DNA from: an uncultured Pseudomonadota bacterium
Lineage (GTDB): Bacteria; Pseudomonadota; Gammaproteobacteria; Steroidobacterales; Steroidobacteraceae
Assembly (NCBI GenBank): GCA_903838705.1
Contig: CAILZL010000011.1
Location: 124,001 to 188,000, forward strand
DNA length: 64,000 nucleotides
Reading direction: 5' to 3'
Each line of letters begins with the position of its first letter. The first letter of the stretch is position 1. Shown piece after piece: positions 26,879-34,278 of the stretch. The notes beneath the pieces were generated by a model. That model was given only the letters and a program-made list of their open reading frames with translations, was not told the DNA's origin and did not search any database. The position numbers were made by a program, and so were the translations under genes.

Positions 26879-28051
26879 TCAGTTTTTATCAGGCCGCATG
26901 TTGTTTTTTCCTGATAGCTCAACACAGTTATAGGGTGTGTATGGTTTGGCAGAAAGCGACTGCACATCCTTGCCCGTGTAAGCGGCTTGAAGGTAGAGCG
27001 GGTCCTCACCTCGATATTCACGAGTCAGTGTGCCGGCGCTGTTGTCTACTGAGAAGCGCTCGACAACATGAAGCTGGTCACTGTGCATCAGGCCTGATAG
27101 AGGAATAAGTACACCCGGCAGGAAGCCGATGGTGTCCACTACCAGTACATCACCTTCCCATTTGCCGATGGAATGACCGCCGGTACTGGGCGTGATCTTT
27201 TTGGGGTGCTCGGTCATGTTCATATGGATGGTGCGTACAAAGTCCATGTAACCATAGGTCAGCACGATTTCATCCTTGCCCTGTGTGATCTTGTTGACGT
27301 TCTGGTCGTGGGTCCAGCCGAAGATGATATTGGCTGGATTGCACTTGATGGCAGGATCATCAAAGCGTTGATCGTACAGTTTTGCAGCAGCGGTACCGGC
27401 GGTGGTCTGTGCCGGGCCGGGACTCATCCCCGCGCCGGGTCCAACCGGTGGTCCACCCATTGCGCCTGCAAAGTTGACGCCCGGAGGGCCGAAGCCCATA
27501 CCGCCGGGACCAGAAGGACCACTTGCTTCACCAAGCCCACCCGGAGGGCCGCCGGGGCCACCCTGTGAAACCCAGAAGCCCTCAAGATTGGGGTGGCCAT
27601 CGGCCAGACGCGCAGTTCTGGTGGCTTTCTGACTAGTCGGGGCAGAAGTGGTAATTGTAGTTGCAGTCGTTGTGACTCTCTGGTCGCGACCTAAAGTGCG
27701 ACCATCTGCCATAGTGATGTTAGTTGTATAGCAAACATTGTCTTCGCGCCGTGCCGGTGAGCCGGTTACCTTGATCTTTTCACCGGGTTTGAACATGTTT
27801 GCTGTCCAGCCCTGCCTTTCCAGAGCGGCACGGGCAGAAAGTTCGCAGCGCCATTCGGTGGGCTTCCCGGACGCATTTGCCACTTCAAAATAAATGTAGG
27901 CATGCGGATTCACAAACATGAATTTTGTGACAGCACCCTGAATTTCTATGGTTTTTGTCAGATCAAAATGCGGCGCTGCTGAATGATGCGCATTGGCGCT
28001 GCTGACCAGTAAACCACACAAAAAAAGGACGGGGCTGATGGCGGTTTTCAT
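26879..28051 (-). CDS. Exported DUF6152-type protein fused to a second domain
   Basis: A 390-residue protein with a signal peptide (about 1-21, ending ANA-HH). A DUF6152-like domain at about 22-110 has AHHSAAPHFDLTKTIEIQG, FVNPHAYIYFEV and WRCELSARAALERQGW. A Gly/Pro-rich linker at about 165-215 follows, then a second domain at about 225-390 with TYGYMDFVRTIHMNMTEH and GHSIGKWEGDVLVVDTIGF. The same two parts occur as separate genes just upstream (28186 and 28632). All three are exported and probably periplasmic. Function is unknown; histidines after the signal site hint at metal binding, which is inference. Confidence 0.65.
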   Translation of the reverse strand: MKTAISPVLFLCGLLVSSANAHHSAAPHFDLTKTIEIQGAVTKFMFVNPHAYIYFEVANASGKPTEWRCELSARAALERQGWTANMFKPGEKIKVTGSPARREDNVCYTTNITMADGRTLGRDQRVTTTATTITTSAPTSQKATRTARLADGHPNLEGFWVSQGGPGGPPGGLGEASGPSGPGGMGFGPPGVNFAGAMGGPPVGPGAGMSPGPAQTTAGTAAAKLYDQRFDDPAIKCNPANIIFGWTHDQNVNKITQGKDEIVLTYGYMDFVRTIHMNMTEHPKKITPSTGGHSIGKWEGDVLVVDTIGFLPGVLIPLSGLMHSDQLHVVERFSVDNSAGTLTREYRGEDPLYLQAAYTGKDVQSLSAKPYTPYNCVELSGKNNMRPDKN

Positions 28052-28185
28052 TACATGCTCCAGCTGTCAATGATCAGGGATGCATAGTGCATGGGCATTT
28101 TGCAAAAAATAAGACCCTGGAGCAGCGATCGCAATAACTGCTGTGCTGAATCACCACGTTTGTAGTAAAAGTATGAGTACTTAAA

Positions 28186-28578
28186 TTACTGAGTTGCAGG
28201 CGGGGTGTAAGGTAGGATGGTGCCATCTGCGAGAGTGACTCTGGCAATCAGGCCGGTTTTGCTACCGTCCTTGGCTGGGCTGTAATGGATGGTGAGAACA
28301 TCGCCTTTCTTGAACATCTTGGCTGACCAGCCGGTACGCGATAGCAAGCCGGGTGATCGACCTTCAAAGGCCCACTCTGTTTTGCCGCCTTTACCATCAT
28401 CTACGGACAGATAGAGCCAAGTGTGAGGATTGATCCATTTCCATTCAGTTACCGTACCTTTCACTTCAGAAATTTTCTGCGTTTCGAAAGCAACATTACT
28501 GTGGTGGGAGTATGCAGGCGTAGCGCAGATGAGGGCGAAACCCAGCAGCAGCGACAGAGTGATTGAGCGCAGACTCAT
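28186..28578 (-). CDS. DUF6152 family exported protein
   Basis: A 130-residue protein with a signal peptide (about 1-24, ending AYS-HHS). The domain contains HHSNVAFETQKISEVKGTV, WINPHTWLYLSV, WAFEGRSPGLLSRTGW and FKKGDVLTIHYSPAKDG, the pattern of the DUF6152 family. It aligns by eye with the N-terminal domain of the protein encoded at 26879-28051. The mature protein begins with two histidines, a recurring trait of the family. It is likely periplasmic with no known function. It lies between the fused gene and the gene for the isolated second domain, all leftward. Confidence 0.75.
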   Translation of the reverse strand: MSLRSITLSLLLGFALICATPAYSHHSNVAFETQKISEVKGTVTEWKWINPHTWLYLSVDDGKGGKTEWAFEGRSPGLLSRTGWSAKMFKKGDVLTIHYSPAKDGSKTGLIARVTLADGTILPYTPPATQ

Positions 28579-28631
28579 ATTGGTTCTCGAATGTTCAGTC
28601 AGAAGAAGATGAAGGACTCGTTACGCCCGTG

Positions 28632-29450
28632 TCAATGTGACCCGGGAGCCAGTACCAGCCCTTCGGCGCAGGCAAATTCCCTGAGTTCATCATTGGGTGA
28701 CGATGCCTTGCGGTAGGTGCGCGAAGTTTCCCATGGCTTGGTGAAGGCTTTTGGATCCTTCGCAGTGATGCGATCTTCCAGCAGTCCGGGGCCGACAAAT
28801 CTGATGCGCTCAGTCACTGTTAACTCGTCACTGTGAGGTGAGCCGCCGCCGTCAAGCTGACTGTCTCCGCGCAGAGCAACTGTTTCCACTACCAGCGTAT
28901 CCCCTTCCCAGTGTCCGGTTGAATAGCCGGCGAAAGTTGGATCATCCAGATGATTCTGAGTGGGCTTGCGGCCATCAAGATAGATGCGGCGCAGTGCATC
29001 CATCCACTCACTGTAAATGGTGATCTTGTCTTTGGTCTGCATGATCTCCATGCCATACACCATGCTCATCATGAAGGGCATGCCGGGCGGCAGGCACTTT
29101 GCCGAACTGTCGTATTCGGATAATCCCGCTGTGCGTGACTTGGCGATGATGTCCCACTGCGCCAGGTATTCGGCATTCAGGGGTGGCAGGTTGGCAGGAC
29201 GACCCAGCGAGCCGTCATTCACCGGCGCGGATGATTTTGGAGGCGGAGGTGGTGGTGCGCCGGGATCAGGCTTACCGGGCTTTGCCGGATCAGAGCCGCC
29301 GCCGAGATTCTGTACATTGAAATAGACACCGGAAAAGTCAGGTGTGGCAGAGGTCTGAGCCAGAACCATTGAGGGCATGGACGTAATCAGGCCGGCCACC
29401 ATTCCTGAATGTGTCAGAGCGATGACGAAACGTCGCATCACGGCTGTCAT
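28632..29450 (-). CDS. Exported protein related to the second domain of the fused gene
   Basis: About 272 residues with a signal peptide (about 1-32, ending VLA-QT). A proline-rich stretch (GKPDPGAPPPPPPKSSAP) follows at about 55-75, then a domain with CLPPGMPFMMSMVYGMEIMQT, EWMDALRRIYLDGRKP and STGHWEGDTLVVETVAL. The GHWEGDTLVV motif and the preceding R-x-I-(Y/H) strand match the C-terminal domain of the 26879-28051 protein. ATG 29450 is chosen because AGAGG lies eight bases upstream; the frame opens at GTG 29456. Function is unknown. Confidence 0.65.
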   Translation of the reverse strand: MTAVMRRFVIALTHSGMVAGLITSMPSMVLAQTSATPDFSGVYFNVQNLGGGSDPAKPGKPDPGAPPPPPPKSSAPVNDGSLGRPANLPPLNAEYLAQWDIIAKSRTAGLSEYDSSAKCLPPGMPFMMSMVYGMEIMQTKDKITIYSEWMDALRRIYLDGRKPTQNHLDDPTFAGYSTGHWEGDTLVVETVALRGDSQLDGGGSPHSDELTVTERIRFVGPGLLEDRITAKDPKAFTKPWETSRTYRKASSPNDELREFACAEGLVLAPGSH

Positions 29451-29644
29451 GATCACAACCTCTAAATATAAATATCAAGAAATCAAAAGATCGAATCGTG
29501 GGAATACGACTACGGGATGAAACGTAGAGTATCAACAATCAAGGCAGTGATGCTGAGCCTGACAAAGCATGACATTAAAATTTATGTTGAATGGTCAGCA
29601 TCGCCTGAGTCAATGCAGCAAGCGCTTTCCTGACAGGAGCAGAA

Positions 29645-30706
29645 TCAGTAAAAACTGAAGGCTTCAATACCTGCACCTGCCGGTAGCCAGCGTGTAGGTG
29701 TGGCAGATGCAACATCAATCAGAGTCATGATGCCGCAATCATGATTGGCCACATACAGGGTCTTGCTGTCATCTGAAAACGCAAGACCCTGAGGGCCTTT
29801 GGCTACCGGGATCAGCACATGTTCAGCAGGATTGTTACCGTCATGAATATGGGCAGTGCCGCCGGCATAATTGCAGGTGGCCATATAGCGACCATCCGGT
29901 GAATAGCGTGCATGCACAAACCGGCTGGCTTTGGAGCTGCTCAGTATCGCGCCCCGGAATGGATGGCGTTCAATGATGCGATCTTCGTTCATGTCGATAA
30001 TCAGCAGATCCTGATTTGCCTTGTCGAAGGTGATGAGCCGGTAACCATCGGGTGTGGCCGTGAGACTGGTCGCGCCGCCAGGTAATGCAATACGACTGCG
30101 TACCTGATGCGACATGCAATCAAACACGATGATGTCGTCACCCTTGCCGGTGCAATACAGCTTGGCGCCATCGTCGCTGATTTCCAGCGTGCGCGGCGGT
30201 TGCTGTGGCTCGCCCAGATTCCAGACACCCAGTAATTTTTTCTGGTCAGCATCAACAAGTCCCAGTGCGTTGCTTTCGAAAGTCACCCAAAGCTGACCCT
30301 CATTATCGAACTTCATGCCATGCGGGCCGACATGCGGATAGGTATCAATGCGACCGAGGACACTGCGGCTGGTCAGATCAATAACCCAGATCAGATAGGC
30401 CGGTTCCAGCAGCGCACCCACCCCGGCGGCATTGCGTCCCCATTTACCGAATTGAGCGACATAGCCTGTGCGTCGATCCGGTGAGATGGCCATCTCATGC
30501 GCACCCGGAATTGCAATTGAGCTTTGTATGGCTAATGTTTCTGGATCAAGGAACAGCGCCGCGCCGCCCACCTTGTCCACGGCCATCATTCCCGATATGC
30601 CACTGGGATTGTTGATGTGCCACAGCTTGCCCGGCTTGTATGCCGGTGCCTGCCCGCTTGAAAATTGGGCGGGCGTTTTCTGCAGGTCGGTTGATCGGGA
30701 CATCAT
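29645..30706 (-). CDS. YncE-like beta-propeller protein
   Basis: A 353-residue protein built of repeated blades of the YVTN/cytochrome-d1-like type (DRRTGYVAQFGKWG, SDDGAKLYCTGKGDDIIVFD, TPDGYRLITFDKANQDLLIID, SPDGRYMATCNYAGGTAHIHD, SDDSKTLYVANHDCGIMTLID). About seven blades fit the length. It has no signal peptide, so it is cytosolic as read, although relatives are often periplasmic. Propellers of this type bind partners or small ligands; no catalytic residues are evident. It lies near the DUF6152 group but is separated by 195 bp. Confidence 0.78.
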   Translation of the reverse strand: MMSRSTDLQKTPAQFSSGQAPAYKPGKLWHINNPSGISGMMAVDKVGGAALFLDPETLAIQSSIAIPGAHEMAISPDRRTGYVAQFGKWGRNAAGVGALLEPAYLIWVIDLTSRSVLGRIDTYPHVGPHGMKFDNEGQLWVTFESNALGLVDADQKKLLGVWNLGEPQQPPRTLEISDDGAKLYCTGKGDDIIVFDCMSHQVRSRIALPGGATSLTATPDGYRLITFDKANQDLLIIDMNEDRIIERHPFRGAILSSSKASRFVHARYSPDGRYMATCNYAGGTAHIHDGNNPAEHVLIPVAKGPQGLAFSDDSKTLYVANHDCGIMTLIDVASATPTRWLPAGAGIEAFSFY

Positions 30707-30897
30707 CTGCCTCGTACAGAGTCGAGCTTGACTGTCGGAATGGTGAGCATATCTGACCGGTTAGACAACAGGAATCTTATCCCTGCACACTAATTGCCAG
30801 ATGATAATATCCAGTCGAGGTTTCACTTGTTTCGCTATAGCTGCAAAGTCAGACCGATCGATACAGCAAGAACACCAACAAGATTACAGATGGGGAC

Positions 30898-31377
30898 ATG
30901 ATGAAATTAGGCAAGATATTTCTGGTGCTGGGTATGGGGATGTTTCTTACCCTCGCTGCATTCAACAACACCATGACCCTTCAAGGTACGTTTGGCGCTG
31001 TGAAATCCGCTGTGGATATGCAGGGTACTTTCAAGGTGCCGGTATTGATGTGGCGTGCAATCGAAAATCCAACTCTGATCTGGTTGTGCGTGGCGGGGAT
31101 TATCCTAACTGAGGCCATCGCAGGATTGCTGTGCCTCTGGGGTGCCTGGCGTTTATGGTCAGCCAGATCATCCGGTGCTGTGTTCAATGCAGCAAAGACA
31201 GCCGCAATTGTCGGGTTGTCGCTGGCAGCAGTGCTCTATTCACTTGGTTTTCAGGCCATTGCCGGAGAATGGTTCATGCTGTGGCAGAACCGTAGCGCAC
31301 AGACACTGGACGAAGCCTTCCGCAACTTTGCCTCTGCTACCTTGATCATGCTCTGGCTGAATACGCCGGACACATGA
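30898..31377 (+). CDS. DUF2165 family membrane protein
   Basis: A 159-residue protein with four transmembrane helices (about 5-24, 60-82, 98-120, 136-155). Conserved-looking parts are AAFNNTMTLQGTFGAVKSAVDMQGTF split around the first loop, and WRAIENPTLIWLCVAGIILTEAIAG, typical of DUF2165. The family is known as small integral membrane proteins of unknown function. Two ATG codons in a row (30898, 30901) follow a GGGG site, and either may start. It is monocistronic. Confidence 0.8.
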   Translation: MMKLGKIFLVLGMGMFLTLAAFNNTMTLQGTFGAVKSAVDMQGTFKVPVLMWRAIENPTLIWLCVAGIILTEAIAGLLCLWGAWRLWSARSSGAVFNAAKTAAIVGLSLAAVLYSLGFQAIAGEWFMLWQNRSAQTLDEAFRNFASATLIMLWLNTPDT

Positions 31378-31424
31378 CTCGATGCTGATAGCATGTGTTA
31401 TGTGCTAAAGATCAAGACCGGATC

Positions 31425-32003
31425 TTAATACGCATACCCTGGCTCATTACCCGGTACCCACTTGATGCTGCAACCAATACTTGGTCGCTGATCAGCTGGA
31501 GCAGGTTTGCCGCTCAGTAATGCGTCTGCGGCACTGCGTAAATCCGCGCCGCTCACTGGAATGGCGTTACGCGGACGGCTGGCATCAAACTGGCCGCGAT
31601 AGAACAGCTTCTGTGCGCCATCAAATAAATAGATGTCCGGCGTACAGGCGGCCTGATAGGCCTTCGCCACGGATTGCGTAGCATCCAGCAGATAAGGAAA
31701 GCTGTAACCCAGCATGAGGGCTTCTTGTTTCATGCCGGCGGGACCGTCCTGCGGATAGGCTTGCAGATCATTCGGTGCAATGGCAATCACCGCCATACCT
31801 TTGGCCTGATACTCACGGGCGAAGCGTGCGAATTCATGACGGATATGTTGTACAAAAGGGCAGTGACAGCAAATGAATGCCACTACCAGTCCCTTTGCAT
31901 GTTTGAAGTCATTCAGCGAGTGGAGCGTGCCATTGAAGTCAGACAGGCTGAAATCGGGAGCAGATGTACCCAGTGCCAGCATGGTGGATTCTTTTGCAGC
32001 CAT
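31425..32003 (-). CDS. Thioredoxin-fold redoxin (AhpC/TSA-like)
   Basis: A 192-residue protein starting with the redoxin core (LGTSAPDFSLSDFNGTLHSLND). The active-site region is VVAFICCHCPFVQH, where the usual C-N-H-C-P-Y motif reads C-C-H-C-P-F, so three cysteines lie within four positions. Later conserved parts are VIAIAPNDLQAYPQDG and TPDIYLFDGAQKLFYRGQFD. It is probably a cytosolic thiol oxidoreductase or peroxiredoxin-like protein. ATG 31982 is a possible alternative start. It is divergent from the dioxygenase gene. Confidence 0.82.
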   Translation of the reverse strand: MAAKESTMLALGTSAPDFSLSDFNGTLHSLNDFKHAKGLVVAFICCHCPFVQHIRHEFARFAREYQAKGMAVIAIAPNDLQAYPQDGPAGMKQEALMLGYSFPYLLDATQSVAKAYQAACTPDIYLFDGAQKLFYRGQFDASRPRNAIPVSGADLRSAADALLSGKPAPADQRPSIGCSIKWVPGNEPGYAY

Positions 32004-32334
32004 GATTATTTAGTGCTTGTTGAACAGACTGCGAGTTTAATGGACAGGTGGCTGGTCATGTCCACTTGGTTACTTTGTGGAAGTGTTGACCACACAATCG
32101 AGTGATGGTTTTGGATGGGAATATCTCATGCTATTTCCCTTTGCCGGCTACCGTGTTGTTTACCGGAACATCAAAAATGTTTCCGCAGAGGCAATTGTAG
32201 GAATCAATTGCTGCCTCGTGGAAAGCGGTGGGCGAGGCTGGGTCTCAAGGCAGGACAGGATATCTCTGGCTTTAGGTGATAAAGAAAGTTTATTCTTTCT
32301 ATCCGTTCTTAGCTTGATAGCAAGGAGATATCCG
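32004..32334. other. 331-bp gap between redoxin and dioxygenase genes
   Basis: This divergent intergenic stretch holds two inverted repeats. TGGACA at 32041-32046 pairs with TGTCCA at 32059-32064, and the stronger one is annotated at 32191-32211. An open frame continues upstream of the dioxygenase start to 32077 but has no ribosome binding site. A small hairpin (GAAAG...CTTTC) lies about 40 bp before the dioxygenase start. No other gene is seen. Confidence 0.5.
32191..32211. promoter_or_regulatory. Perfect inverted repeat, possible operator
   Basis: GCAATTG (32191-32197) and CAATTGC (32205-32211) are exact inverted copies separated by seven bases (TAGGAAT). Size and spacing fit the binding site of a dimeric regulator about 125 bp upstream of the dioxygenase gene. 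No cognate regulator gene is adjacent, so the role is inferred from symmetry only. Confidence 0.4.
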
Positions 32335-33288
32335 ATGAGCTTCCCTCGCAGTCTGGGTTCCGACCCAAATCAATTTAAGAATAATCACCCGGCCACCACC
32401 GACTTAGATCAGCACGGTTATCATGTGTTTGAGAATGGGGTGGATGCTGATGCCGCCGCCGCCCTTCTAAATGCGATCCGCCATACCCGTGCCTTCGATT
32501 CCAGCCTTTTCCAAAGCGAAGCGGAGTTCGACACCGAACCACTCTATGTCGGGGTCAATCCCCGCCCTGGACGCAACCTGCTCGACACCTTCGAGAACTA
32601 CTTGGATTTTGTCGAAAAGGATCCCTGCATCGTAGACGGCCTGACCGCCGTGCTTGGCGAGGGTTACGAACTGCTGAACCGTAAAATTGTGTGCGGTGTC
32701 CCGGCCAGCGCCGTGCCCGGTTGGCTCAAGGCACGCATAACCGACAATCCGGTCAACAACTTGGGCGCTTATATGAAGCCGTGTTTCCGCGACGTGACCT
32801 ATTTCTACGGAATCGATTTCCATCAGGATCTGATTGACTACAAGGATCGCGACGCCGACTTTGTCACGCTCTACGTTTACCTACACGATGTTACTTTCCA
32901 TGATGCGCCGCTGTTCTTGCTTGAAGATACTCATCGATTTGGGGGCACGCTGTTTCCGCATGACCTCACCAAGACCGATTCCGGTGACTGGATCTACGGC
33001 GACCGCAAGGGCCAATCCATGCAGACTCGCCAGACCATGCTGACCGGTCAGGCGGGCTACGCCGCCATGTGGCACAGTTGTACCCTGCATGGAACCCAGC
33101 CCGACGCGGCGGATAATGAGCGGCTCTCTCTTCGCTACTTGTTTTCAAAAGCGTCGGGCGCAAACGGCGCAGGCATAGACACGATAAACGCTAACCTGTC
33201 CGGCCCATTGCGACTGAACACCACGCGAACCGACCTAGACGGCACCGGAGCGGCGGTCATCAAGGCCAATTCGGTAAACAGCGCCTGA
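32335..33288 (+). CDS. Phytanoyl-CoA dioxygenase-like 2OG-Fe(II) oxygenase
   Basis: About 317 residues. The iron-binding facial triad is suggested by His and Asp in GIDFHQDLIDY and a distal His in MWHSCTLHGTQPD, with the 2-oxoglutarate-binding Arg in ERLSLRYLF. The start ATGAGCTTCCCTCGC at 32335 is chosen because AAGGAGATATCC is directly upstream; the open frame runs 86 codons further but lacks a site. Codon use (many ccg, gcc and gac; few purine-ending codons) differs from flanking genes, suggesting transfer. No biosynthetic partner genes are adjacent, so the substrate is unknown. Confidence 0.78.
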   Translation: MSFPRSLGSDPNQFKNNHPATTDLDQHGYHVFENGVDADAAAALLNAIRHTRAFDSSLFQSEAEFDTEPLYVGVNPRPGRNLLDTFENYLDFVEKDPCIVDGLTAVLGEGYELLNRKIVCGVPASAVPGWLKARITDNPVNNLGAYMKPCFRDVTYFYGIDFHQDLIDYKDRDADFVTLYVYLHDVTFHDAPLFLLEDTHRFGGTLFPHDLTKTDSGDWIYGDRKGQSMQTRQTMLTGQAGYAAMWHSCTLHGTQPDAADNERLSLRYLFSKASGANGAGIDTINANLSGPLRLNTTRTDLDGTGAAVIKANSVNSA

Positions 33289-33665
33289 AGTCATTGGGGT
33301 CTTAGAAATCGGGTGGCTTCTTATGTGCTCCTCCGCTGCATGCAAGCGTGGCGTTAGGCAAGGGGCGGCGAATGCATACCCGGACTGTATATAAGCATCG
33401 GCTCTCGCCATGTTGAATTAGTTGCACTTAAGTTTCTAAATCGGCTGGCGAGCTTGACAGTGACCGACCCCTACTCAGGGTTTGCTAACGTTGGCCTCAC
33501 AGGTTTACTTTCAGTGCTGCTTGGCATTGTGATGGGGATGGGGATGAAACCTCGTGTGGAGTTTGTTGAGCGGATATTGCTGAACTGTCGATGTGCCGGA
33601 TTTTTGTAATCAGCTTTTGAATGTAACGAAGCTGGGTATTTGTCAGTCCCGCTAACAAGTTCCAT
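33289..33665. other. 377-bp gene-free stretch after the dioxygenase gene
   Basis: I see no convincing gene here. A leftward frame at 33471-33665 has no ribosome binding site or recognisable content. The stretch includes TGATGGGGATGGGGATGAAAC at about 33525 (short GGGGAT tandem copies) and a lone GTTAGGC heptamer at 33353-33359. The lack of genes beside a compositionally distinct gene would fit the edge of an inserted segment. Confidence 0.4.
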
Positions 33666-34184
33666 TCAGGAGCGGGGATACAAGCGGCCCGAGCTGGTCA
33701 GCCGCGGACCATAGTAACTGTCATCCAGTGTGCGCAATTCGATCAGCTTTCCTGACTGTGGTGCGTGCACAAATCGGTTTTCGCCCACATACACACCCAC
33801 ATGCGAAATCTGTCTGGTGGTCGTGGTCTTGAAGAACAGCAGGTCGCCCGGTTGCAGGGCTGATCGGTCAACACTAATGGCCGCACGCTGCTGATCGGCG
33901 GCGGTGCGTGGCACGATCATTCCCAGCGTATCATGAATGTAGAAAACCAGACCGCTGCAATCAAATCCCTGCAGGTCAGCTCCGCCGTAGCGGTATGGCT
34001 TGCCTACCAGTGCCAGTGCTCGTAACGCAATTTCCTCACCTACATTGCCATTCGTGACGTCAGCTGCCGGGGAGGCAGCTGAGAAGAGGTCATCGCCTGC
34101 CTGCGTATAGGCGAGGCTGGTGCATGCTGTCAGGACGCTCATTATCAGCACCAGGACAAATCGATTCAGATAAGGGGTCGGCAT
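33666..34184 (-). CDS. NlpC/P60 family lipoprotein (peptidoglycan endopeptidase)
   Basis: About 172 residues. The lipoprotein signal ends in LTAC at about residue 21. The NlpC/P60 papain-like domain has the catalytic Cys in GFDCSGLVFYI, His in ISHVGVYVG, and the third polar residue in FVHAPQSGKL (His). PRTAADQ and LQPGDLLFF are further family marks. It should cleave the stem peptides of peptidoglycan (D-Glu to diamino acid bond) from a lipid anchor in the envelope. The ATG at 34184 gives a proper lipoprotein signal; the frame opens 54 bp earlier. It is divergent from the M28-like gene. Confidence 0.9.
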   Translation of the reverse strand: MPTPYLNRFVLVLIMSVLTACTSLAYTQAGDDLFSAASPAADVTNGNVGEEIALRALALVGKPYRYGGADLQGFDCSGLVFYIHDTLGMIVPRTAADQQRAAISVDRSALQPGDLLFFKTTTTRQISHVGVYVGENRFVHAPQSGKLIELRTLDDSYYGPRLTSSGRLYPRS

Positions 34185-34278
34185 CAATCCATCTCTGTTA
34201 TTAATAATTTGCGGGAAAGCTACCCTGAGTTCGTACACTGGTCTAGCATTGCTGATTATTTATGAGCTCGGGTATTCA

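Noticed and set aside
33353-33359. GTTAGGC heptamer just after the compositionally distinct dioxygenase gene, resembling the core site of an integron attC
   Set aside because: The partner site at the gene end (GCCTGAA) is degenerate and lacks the AAC core, no convincing inner L''/L' pairing was found, and there is no upstream core site or integrase.
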